Positions 1 through 4,725 of a stretch of 8,308 bases of DNA are shown piece after piece. Origin of the DNA: an uncultured Collinsella sp. (GTDB lineage: Bacteria; Actinomycetota; Coriobacteriia; Coriobacteriales; Coriobacteriaceae); NCBI GenBank assembly GCA_902467875.1, contig CABQWP010000075.1, positions 1 through 8,308 of the forward strand. The letters are read 5' to 3'. The position numbers and the translations under genes were made by a program. The stretch's first letter is position 1. Each line of letters begins with the position of its first letter. The notes below the pieces were generated by a model. The model was not told the DNA's origin and ran no database searches. It saw only the letters and a program-made list of their open reading frames with translations.

Positions 1-8
1 ACGCGCAT

Positions 9-49
9 AAAGAAAGCCTCCCATTTCTCATGTCCAAGAAATGGGAGGC
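9..49 (-). terminator. Intrinsic terminator, minus direction
   Basis: A perfect 13-bp stem (16-28 with 37-49, arm GCCTCCCATTTCT) encloses an 8-nt loop. Read on the minus strand it is followed by TTTCTTT (15 to 9), so it would end a minus-strand transcript. The plus side has no T tract. The nearest candidate transcript is the SRP RNA or read-through from it; no gene is evident between them. Confidence 0.75.
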
Positions 50-327
50 AGTTCAACCTAAGGAAACGGGCCTCTTTAACTGCAAAAATTCAAGCAACAG
101 CACCGCCGCCTCTTGAACCACGTAGCCATCAATGCCCAGACAACGCCAGCAAGCCGCATTCCGCAAGGGATAGATTAAATTAGATAAACGCGCCCTTACG
201 GGTGATTTTTGGACGACGGGGGCCGGCCGGCGGCGAGGCGTTTAGTAGTCGAGCGATCCCGCAGGCGAAGCCGAGGACCAGCGAGACACCAAATACCTCG
301 CCGCCGGCCGGGCCGTGTCGCGGCACC
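50..327. other. Gene-free stretch beside the SRP RNA
   Basis: No convincing coding region was found here. A 37-codon open frame on the minus strand (53-166, TTG start) ends just before the terminator at 9-49, but it has no ribosome binding site and no recognisable sequence. The right half (223-311) holds a GC-rich inverted repeat listed separately. Open frames that run from here into the SRP RNA are dismissed as spurious. Confidence 0.5.
223..311. repeat. GC-rich inverted repeat, 16-bp perfect arms
   Basis: CCGGCCGGCGGCGAGG at 223-238 is the exact reverse complement of 296-311, with 57 nt between them. The flanking GG and GCC nearly extend the match. There is no T tract directly after either arm, so it is not a standard terminator. 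It lies directly downstream of the SRP RNA end on the minus strand. It may be a processing or stability structure, or a dispersed palindromic repeat. Confidence 0.6.
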
Positions 328-451
328 AAAAAGCGCCCGTGCGCTCGATGGATTCGGATGCCCGACAGAGGCTCCTTATGGCTGCTTCCTTCCGGACCTG
401 ACCAGATTCGGAACATGTCGTCATCCGAACCCATCGAACGCGCTAGGCGCT
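328..451 (-). ncRNA. ffs: SRP RNA (4.5S RNA, small bacterial type)
   Basis: This is the RNA of the signal recognition particle, which binds Ffh and targets nascent membrane and secreted proteins to FtsY and the translocon. Read on the minus strand, the diagnostic apical domain CCGGAAGGAAGCAGCC is at 395-380, preceded by GGTCAGGT. The flanking arms 441-422 and 360-341 form a 20-bp stem with two G-U pairs. An outer 6-bp stem (AGCGCC at 451-446 with GGCGCT at 337-332) runs into TTTTT at 332-328, giving a natural 3' end. The length of about 120 nt matches the short 4.5S class that lacks an Alu domain. A promoter directly upstream fits a 5' end near 451. The identity is certain; the exact ends are inferred. 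Confidence 0.95.
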
Positions 452-457
452 CGGTAT

Positions 458-486
458 ATCTTACCTGCTCCCGCCCGCCAGAGCAA
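458..486 (-). promoter_or_regulatory. Promoter of the SRP RNA
   Basis: On the minus strand TTGCTC (486-481) and TAAGAT (463-458) are separated by exactly 17 nt. The predicted start, about 6-7 nt downstream, falls at 451, where the outer stem of the SRP RNA begins. That agreement is the main support, since the -35 box itself is weak. Confidence 0.6.
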
Positions 487-495
487 GGTAGCTAA

Positions 496-577
496 TTTGG
501 GACGGAGCTTTTTTGACTACTTTTGCAGCCCGATTGCCAGAGCAGCCAATGAGTAGTCAAAATAGTCCCATCCCAAA
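496..577. repeat. Imperfect inverted repeat, 26-bp arms
   Basis: The arms 496-521 and 552-577 are complementary at 22 of 26 positions. The shared core is AGTAGTCAAAA and the arms end in TTTGGG and CCCAAA. A 30-nt segment separates them. Neither strand has the form of a simple terminator. This may be a dispersed intergenic repeat. Confidence 0.6.
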
Positions 578-612
578 ATGACCGGCTTGGTGCCGCACCA
601 CAGAAAGGACCT

Positions 613-740
613 ATCTACTACGTTTAGGCCGCAAGGGTCAACCATAGCCGGCTTTTTCGAAAATCGGCAAGCTTTCTACCTGCGGTTTTGTTTTTGCAAA
701 TTCCGGGATGGTCGAGGGTGGCCGGTTTAACGTAGTAGAT
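613..740. repeat. 128-bp segment bounded by 12-bp perfect inverted ends
   Basis: ATCTACTACGTT at 613-624 is exactly inverted at 729-740. One more G-T and one C-G pair extend it to 611-742. The 104-bp interior contains short complementary pieces, for example GCCG-TTTTTCGAAAA-CGGC around 648-670, and no coding signal. The ends suggest a small mobile or structured element, but no transposase-related motif is recognised. Confidence 0.5.
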
Positions 741-807
741 GGCCGCATTTCGTGGCAAACGGTCCGACCAAAGACCCAAGGCAGCCAACCTCGAATGGCC
801 ATTCTCG

Positions 808-876
808 AAGTTGCGGTGGAATAGTTCCTGTTTTTGCTGTCTGAGCCGCCAAACAGGAACTAATCCACCGCAACTT
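808..876. repeat. Long hairpin, 26-bp arms with one mismatch
   Basis: The arms 808-833 and 851-876 pair at 25 of 26 positions (the mismatch is A821 with A863), with a 17-nt loop. The hairpin starts 15 nt downstream of the stop of the deaminase-kinase gene on the minus strand, so it would sit in that mRNA's 3' end. There is no T tract after it, so 3'-end protection or a mobile palindrome is as likely as termination. Confidence 0.7.
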
Positions 877-891
877 ATAAAGAGATAGGTT

Positions 892-2673
892 TTAGATACG
901 GCCAAGGTCGTAGGATCGAGCGGCTGCTTCGCCAGCGCAGATAAGGTTGGTGGTGGCTTCCTGCGGATTAAGCGCTTGCTCCAGGTCCATGGGCTTGCGG
1001 CAAATCGGCAAAACCAAGTCAATACCCTGCTCATACACCGCATCCAGGTTGACGGCGCGCCCGCCCACGACGGCGACCACCGGCTTGCCATATCGCTTCG
1101 CGCGACGGGCCATGCCCACCGGCGCCTTACCGGCGGCGGATTGCTCGTCCATATTGCCCTCGCCCGTAATGACCAGGTCGACATCGCGTACGCGCTCGTC
1201 AAACCCAATCAGATCGAGCACCGTCTCCACGCCCGAACGCAACTCGGCACCGAGCGCCAGCAGCGCGGCACCCAGGCCGCCGGCAGCACCGGCACCGGGC
1301 ACACCGAGCACCGAGCCAAATGTCCGTGCACCCTCGGGCACACGCAACAGCTCCTGGGCTCGCGCCTCGGCAATTGCCGCATCAAGCAGGCGGCCGTAGC
1401 CGACCATCCAACCGTCGTACCTGCGCAGCGCCTCGGCGTCACCCGTCGGCAAACCCTTCTGCCCGCCAAACACCGCCAGTGCACCGCGACGCCCCACGAG
1501 CGGATTCTCGACATCGGAAAGCACCACGACACGCGCGCCGTTCAGCGCCCGAAGCGCTGGCGCCAAATCGATACTCACCACCTGCTCAAGGCCGGCAAGA
1601 CCGGGGGCGATATTGCAGCCCTGATCATCGACCACACGCGCGCCCAGCGCCTGCAGCATACCGGCGCCACCATCGTTGGTGGCGCTGCCGCCCAAGCCGA
1701 TATAGATAGTCTTTGCCCCGGCACGAACCGCACGGAGCATCAGCCCACCCACGCCATAGGTTGTAGCAGCCAGCGCCGACGACTCCGTGCAAGGCGAGTA
1801 CCCGATGCCCGCGGCTTCGGCCATCTCAATAACAGCCGACTCATGCTCGACATCAACCAGCATCCGGGCAGGCACACGCTCGCCCAAGGACCCTGCAACC
1901 TCGCAGGTCACAAGCTCGCCACCGCAGGCGGCAACGGCATCGAGCGTTCCCTCACCACCATCTGCCAGCGGCAATGTGCGCACCTCGGCATCGGGCCACA
2001 CACGGCGCATGCCTTCGGCAACCGCCGCCTCCGCCTGCGCACTCGAAACGCTGCCCTTAAAGGAGTCGATCGCCAACAGCACACGGCGGGGCCGGCGGCA
2101 CGCAGGACCAAAGTCAACCGCCGTGCCAGCATCCTCACCGGCACCTGCAAGCGCTGCGGCGTGAGCGGCGTGTGCTTCAAGATCAGCCCCACAACCGCAA
2201 TCAGCGCCGCCCGCTCCGCGCAGACCGCCAAAATAGCTACTCAGCAGCTCACGGCATTCATCCGCCAGGACCCCAGCCGTCACGTTAAACCGATGATTCA
2301 GGCGCGAGTCGGCATTGAGGTCATACAGCGAACCCAGCGCGCCCGCCTTGGCATCAGCCGCGCCATACACGCAGCGCCCCACGCGCGCGTTAACCATAAG
2401 CCCCGCACACATGCAGCATGGCTCGAGCGTCACGTAGACCGTGCAATCGGAAAGGCGCCAGCGGCCAAGTGCCTGGGCAGCGGCGCACACGGCCGCAAAC
2501 TCTGCATGCGCCGAAGGGTCCTGGTCGAGCTCGCGCCGATTGTGCGCCCTCGCGACGATCTCGCCGTCGCGCACCACCGCGGCTCCGATGGGCACCTCGC
2601 CCACCGCCGCGGCGGCTCGCGCCTCCGCCAACGCCTCGCGCATGAACTTCTCGTCGATTTCGGTGATCGTCAT
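892..2673 (-). CDS. tadA: Fused tRNA adenosine deaminase (TadA) and glycerate kinase
   Basis: This is a 593-aa protein with two complete enzyme domains in one frame. Residues 1-150 are TadA-like: HAE at 56-58 (zinc ligand H56, proton shuttle E58) and PCCMC at 85-89 (zinc ligands C86 and C89). The known role of TadA is to convert A34 to inosine in tRNA-Arg(ACG). Residues 197-593 match the glycerate kinase family (GarK/GlxK type), with AIDSFKGS near 201, LPLADGGEGT at 235-243, GLGGSATNDGG and GEGNMDEQSAAGK; this family phosphorylates glycerate to 2- or 3-phosphoglycerate. An Ala/Gly/Cys-rich linker of about 45 residues joins them. The start at 2673 is chosen because AGGGAAGG lies 6-7 nt upstream; the 17-residue longer frame begins 1 nt from the divergent tRNA and has no such site. 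No ribosome binding site precedes the kinase part, so a true fusion is likely. Both activities are inferred from motifs. Confidence 0.9.
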   Translation of the reverse strand: MTITEIDEKFMREALAEARAAAAVGEVPIGAAVVRDGEIVARAHNRRELDQDPSAHAEFAAVCAAAQALGRWRLSDCTVYVTLEPCCMCAGLMVNARVGRCVYGAADAKAGALGSLYDLNADSRLNHRFNVTAGVLADECRELLSSYFGGLRGAGGADCGCGADLEAHAAHAAALAGAGEDAGTAVDFGPACRRPRRVLLAIDSFKGSVSSAQAEAAVAEGMRRVWPDAEVRTLPLADGGEGTLDAVAACGGELVTCEVAGSLGERVPARMLVDVEHESAVIEMAEAAGIGYSPCTESSALAATTYGVGGLMLRAVRAGAKTIYIGLGGSATNDGGAGMLQALGARVVDDQGCNIAPGLAGLEQVVSIDLAPALRALNGARVVVLSDVENPLVGRRGALAVFGGQKGLPTGDAEALRRYDGWMVGYGRLLDAAIAEARAQELLRVPEGARTFGSVLGVPGAGAAGGLGAALLALGAELRSGVETVLDLIGFDERVRDVDLVITGEGNMDEQSAAGKAPVGMARRAKRYGKPVVAVVGGRAVNLDAVYEQGIDLVLPICRKPMDLEQALNPQEATTNLICAGEAAARSYDLGRI

Positions 2674-2688
2674 CGTTCGCCTTCCCTG

Positions 2689-2714
2689 TTGCAAATTCAA
2701 AACGATGCTATCAT
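2689..2714 (+). promoter_or_regulatory. Possible tRNA-Ser promoter
   Basis: TATCAT at 2709-2714 lies 10 nt before the mature tRNA 5' end. TTGCAA at 2689-2694 is upstream, but the spacing of 14 nt is short. CTGTTG at 2686-2691 gives 17 nt but is a poor -35 box. The placement of the -10 box is plausible; the -35 box is uncertain. Confidence 0.3.
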
Positions 2715-2724
2715 TACGACTCAC

Positions 2725-2814
2725 GGAGAGATGGCAGAGCGGTTGAATGCGGCGGTCTTGAAAACCGTTGAGCGCGAGAGCGTTCCGGGGGTTCGAATCC
2801 CCCTCTCTCCGCCA
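2725..2814 (+). tRNA. tRNA-Ser(UGA), CCA encoded
   Basis: This is a class II tRNA with an acceptor stem GGAGAGA (2725-2731) pairing with TCTCTCC (2804-2810), discriminator G2811 and an encoded CCA at 2812-2814. The anticodon loop CTTGAAA places the anticodon TGA at 2759-2761, which reads serine UCA codons. The long variable arm around GAGCGCGAGAGCG is typical of tRNA-Ser, and GGTTCGAATCC forms the T arm. It is divergent from the deaminase-kinase gene and convergent with the TetR gene, whose stop lies 3 nt beyond the CCA. No terminator is visible before that gene. Confidence 0.97.
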
Positions 2815-2817
2815 CTT

Positions 2818-3414
2818 TTAGTGATGCACCGGCGTCATGGTCCGCTCAAACAGCGCATCGACCACGTCGGCCATCTCGGGTCGACGCTCAAGATCGTGGC
2901 CCGATTCCCACCATATCGTGAAAAGTCGAATAATACCGCCGGCGACAAACTCAGACGTCGTCTCGAGTGACACGGGGGCCAGGGCATCCTCGGCAAGCAC
3001 GTTCATCACACGCTCGCGGATGGAGCGGGCAATACGGTCGCAAATAACGTTGGTCAACATGCCCGACATGCTGCTTGCCAAAATGTTATCCATGAGCTGC
3101 TCGTGCGCCAGAATCAAATCCATGGCATCGTCCAAAATCGCGTGCCGAAGCGCGCGCACGTCCTCGGCAGACACTGCGCCGGCCTCATCGGGCTGTTTTT
3201 GCGGCAAGCCCGACATGAGTTCATCGATATAAAAGGCAAAGTAATCGTTCTTGTCGCGAAAGTGCTTGTAGAACGTCGTGCGGCGAATCATGGCGCGGTC
3301 GCACAGCATGGCAACCGTCAGGTCCTCAAAACGATGCTTCTCGAGAAGCTCGGTAAAGGCATCGAACAGGGCACGGTAGGTTTTCTTGATGCGAAGGTCC
3401 ACTGGTATCGCCAT
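2818..3414 (-). CDS. TetR/AcrR-family transcriptional regulator
   Basis: This encodes a DNA-binding repressor-type protein of 198 aa, the usual length for the family. The N-terminal helix-turn-helix occupies about residues 8-60, with LTVAMLCDRAMIRRTTFYKH (32-51) showing the TetR recognition pattern (TFYKHF, then KNDYF). The C-terminal part, with RLFTIWWESGH near 163-173, resembles the DhaS-like TetR subgroup; its ligand is unknown. The ATG at 3414 is used here, but its GAGG touches the start codon. A GTG at 3402 with GGATGG 8 nt upstream would start the protein at VDLRIKK and may be the true start. The open frame extends to 3675 but crosses lemA. The gene is divergent from lemA across a 199-bp gap holding a palindrome, so it may control lemA, itself or both. 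Confidence 0.88.
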   Translation of the reverse strand: MAIPVDLRIKKTYRALFDAFTELLEKHRFEDLTVAMLCDRAMIRRTTFYKHFRDKNDYFAFYIDELMSGLPQKQPDEAGAVSAEDVRALRHAILDDAMDLILAHEQLMDNILASSMSGMLTNVICDRIARSIRERVMNVLAEDALAPVSLETTSEFVAGGIIRLFTIWWESGHDLERRPEMADVVDALFERTMTPVHH

Positions 3415-3451
3415 CCTCAGGGCAAAGACAACACTCGTCAATCTGTCGCAT

Positions 3452-3457
3452 ATCTTA
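3452..3457 (-). promoter_or_regulatory. Possible -10 box for the TetR gene
   Basis: On the minus strand TAAGAT reads from 3457 to 3452, about 38 nt before the ATG. It is the same hexamer as in the SRP RNA promoter. No good -35 box is seen 16-18 nt upstream, so this is weak. Confidence 0.25.
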
Positions 3458-3522
3458 CACCTGTACCTCGCGCGCTTTGCCCCAGTGCCAACCCCACCGA
3501 AAACATAACGCTTACCGGAAAG

Positions 3523-3552
3523 TTCGGCACGGCAAAACGTTGCGGGTATACT
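3523..3552 (+). promoter_or_regulatory. Candidate lemA promoter
   Basis: TATACT at 3547-3552 is a good -10 box. TTCGGC at 3523-3528 is a weak -35 box at 18 nt spacing. The predicted start leaves a 5' leader of about 55 nt to the lemA ATG. The -10 box lies inside the palindrome at 3538-3570. Confidence 0.45.
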
Positions 3553-3570
3553 AGTAGCGTTATACCAACG
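3538..3570. promoter_or_regulatory. Candidate operator palindrome between TetR gene and lemA
   Basis: GGTATA (3545-3550) is inverted as TATACC (3561-3566), and CGTTG (3538-3542) is inverted as CAACG (3566-3570) with an offset of two bases. The element covers the -10 box of the lemA promoter, a typical place for a TetR-family operator. That the neighbouring regulator binds it is inference. Confidence 0.35.
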
Positions 3571-3613
3571 GCAGCTGGCGCATGCCGCCGCGGCCTTTCG
3601 AAACGGAGACATC

Positions 3614-4165
3614 ATGATTACCGTCATCATCGGCATCGTTGTTGTCATTGTGATTGTCTGCGCCATCGCCGGCATCTACAACAACATGGTCACCAAGCGT
3701 AACCGCATCGATAACGCCTGGCAGAACATCGATACGCAGCTGCAGCGCCGCAACGACCTGATCCCCAACCTGGTCGAGACCGTCAAGGGCTACGCCAAGC
3801 ACGAGCAAGAGACGCTCTCCGCCGTGATCAGTGCGCGTAACACCGCCGTCAAGGCCACCACGCCCGAGGCCAAGATGGAAGCCGACAACGTGCTGACCGG
3901 TGCGCTGCGCCAGCTCTTTGCCGTGGCCGAGGCCTATCCCGATCTTAAGGCAAACACTAACTTTACGCAGTTGCAGGCATCGCTCGAGGATACCGAGAAC
4001 AAGATTAGCTATGCACGCCAGAGCTACAACGATTGCGTGCTCAGCTACAACAACGCCATTCAGACGTTCCCGGCTGTCATCTTTGCCGGCATCTTCCAGT
4101 TTAAGGAGCGCCAGGGCTTCGAGGCCGCCGAAGCAGCCCGCCAGGCCCCGACCGTCAAGTTCTAG
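3614..4165 (+). CDS. lemA: LemA family protein
   Basis: This encodes a 183-aa membrane-anchored protein of the LemA family, whose molecular function is poorly defined. A single N-terminal transmembrane segment spans about residues 3-22. The family signature follows: YNNMVTKRNRIDNAWQNID (22-40), RRNDLIPNLVETVKGYAKHE (45-64), LFAVAEAYPDLKAN (101-114) and TENKISYARQSYND (127-140), then an IQTFPAVIFAG segment and FKERQGFE near the C-terminus. This matches a full-length member, predicted to be an extracytoplasmic helical bundle. GGAG at 3605-3608 lies 5 nt before the ATG. LemA genes often sit next to htpX or TPM-domain genes; here the gene is alone and followed by a strong terminator. The divergent TetR gene may regulate it. 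Confidence 0.95.
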   Translation: MITVIIGIVVVIVIVCAIAGIYNNMVTKRNRIDNAWQNIDTQLQRRNDLIPNLVETVKGYAKHEQETLSAVISARNTAVKATTPEAKMEADNVLTGALRQLFAVAEAYPDLKANTNFTQLQASLEDTENKISYARQSYNDCVLSYNNAIQTFPAVIFAGIFQFKERQGFEAAEAARQAPTVKF

Positions 4166-4201
4166 TAGTTTGGCAGCGCATCCTTAATCGGCCAAATGTA
4201 T

Positions 4202-4247
4202 AAACCGCCCCGTCGAGTGCATACTTCGACGGGGCGGTTTCCTTTTT
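4202..4247 (+). terminator. Intrinsic terminator of lemA
   Basis: A perfect 15-bp stem (4202-4216 with 4226-4240, arm AAACCGCCCCGTCGA) has a 9-nt loop and is followed by CCTTTTT (4241-4247). It lies 36 nt after the lemA stop. Confidence 0.93.
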
Positions 4248-4266
4248 CGCAAAGGTCCCCCTCTAA

Positions 4267-4477
4267 GCGCCGTGCATTTTTAGGAGTATTCAACATAACC
4301 AAGAGCTTCGGGCGCCACGATAAGTGCCAAAGACCGCGAATATCCCTGCAAATCAAACGCTGCCAGCCCATAACCCCGCCCATCATCCGTAGAAAACATC
4401 GAGAACTCCCGATTTTTTGCCCGAGGTCGGTATGCAGGGGCCTTCGATTGCAGAATACTCGCAAAAATGCACGTCGC
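4267..4477. mobile_element. MITE-like element with 25-bp terminal inverted repeats
   Basis: The ends 4267-4291 and 4453-4477 are inverted copies matching at 22 of 25 positions; the inner 20 bp (GTGCATTTTTAGGAGTATTC) match at 18. A second, inner inverted pair exists: CGAA-N3-CCCTGCA near 4337-4350 and its complement near 4433-4446. Base composition is clearly less GC-rich than the neighbouring genes. The interior holds a 69-codon minus-strand frame (4280-4489, GTG start outside the element) with no ribosome binding site. No target-site duplication was found. The element sits between two terminators, a neutral insertion site. It could instead be a decayed gene or a structured RNA. Confidence 0.5.
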
Positions 4478-4501
4478 CACCACCCCCACATGGCGCGAAC
4501 C

Positions 4502-4531
4502 AAAACAAAAGCGCGGCCTAAAAGGCCGCGC
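4502..4531 (-). terminator. Intrinsic terminator, probably for ilvE
   Basis: The 8-bp perfect stem GCGCGGCC (4511-4518 with 4524-4531) has a 5-nt loop. On the minus strand it is followed by TTTTGTTTT (4510-4502). It is the first T-tailed hairpin downstream of ilvE, giving a 3' untranslated region of about 200 nt. Confidence 0.8.
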
Positions 4532-4584
4532 ACCATCTTTAATTCAGATTAATTATTGTTCGTTGTGACATCGCCGAGCCCGCA

Positions 4585-4709
4585 GGGCGGAGAGCAAGCT
4601 CCCTCCCGGCGCACTCCGCAGGACGCAAGAAGCCCTCGCCGCACGAAGTGCGCAGCGAGGGCTTCTTGCATGTCCGAGGACGCGCCAGGAGGGAGCTTAC
4701 TCTCTGCCC
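4585..4709. repeat. 125-bp near-palindrome (extended hairpin)
   Basis: Several nested arms pair in order: GGGCGGAGAG (4585-4594) with 4700-4709 (one G-T), AAGCTCCCTCC (4596-4606) with 4688-4698, GGCGC (4608-4612) with 4682-4686, a partly paired segment, a perfect 15-bp arm GCAAGAAGCCCTCGC (4625-4639) with 4655-4669, and CGCAC (4640-4644) with GTGCG (4648-4652) around GAA. The whole could fold into one long rod of roughly 50 bp. Neither side has a T tract. It begins 16 nt after the ilvE stop and would lie in the ilvE 3' untranslated region. Confidence 0.75.
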
Positions 4710-4725
4710 GGACAGGAAAGGCTAA

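Larger units (their letters stand above)
487..891. other. Gene-free stretch with three long imperfect hairpins
   Basis: These 405 bases lie between the SRP promoter and the 3' end of the deaminase-kinase gene. They hold no supported gene and have lower GC than the neighbouring genes. Three separate inverted repeats follow one another (496-577, 613-740 and 808-876), together with a perfect 12-bp palindrome GAATGGCCATTC at 793-804. The frame 624-1208 on the minus strand that crosses part of this region runs antiparallel-shifted through the real gene and is not coding. Confidence 0.6.
4248..4725. other. Gene-free stretch between lemA and ilvE
   Basis: No supported gene lies in these 478 bases. 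In order they hold a MITE-like element (4267-4477), a minus-strand terminator (4502-4531), and a 125-bp near-palindrome (4585-4709) that lies 16 nt beyond the ilvE stop. Short frames on both strands (for example minus 4280-4489 and plus 4196-4552) have no ribosome binding site and follow the repeats. Confidence 0.6.

Noticed and set aside
53..166. 37-codon minus-strand frame ending before the first terminator
   Set aside because: It has a TTG start, no ribosome binding site and no recognisable sequence; it may be chance.
180..556. Short frames on both strands over the SRP RNA
   Set aside because: The SRP RNA signature and stem explain this sequence; such frames are a known source of spurious hypothetical proteins.
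487..891. CRISPR array
   Set aside because: The repeats here are inverted pairs of different sequence, not regularly spaced direct repeats.
624..1208. 194-codon minus-strand frame
   Set aside because: Half of it is out of frame with the glycerate kinase domain and the rest lies in the repeat region; no ribosome binding site was seen.
2674..2724. Longer N-terminus for the deaminase-kinase protein
   Set aside because: The extension begins 1 nt from the tRNA and has no ribosome binding site, while the ATG at 2673 has AGGGAAGG in good position.
976..2970. 664-codon plus-strand open frame
   Set aside because: It lies antisense to the deaminase-kinase gene and also runs through the tRNA-Ser. Its composition is His/Arg/Gln-rich with no recognisable domain, as expected of an antisense shadow in GC-rich DNA.
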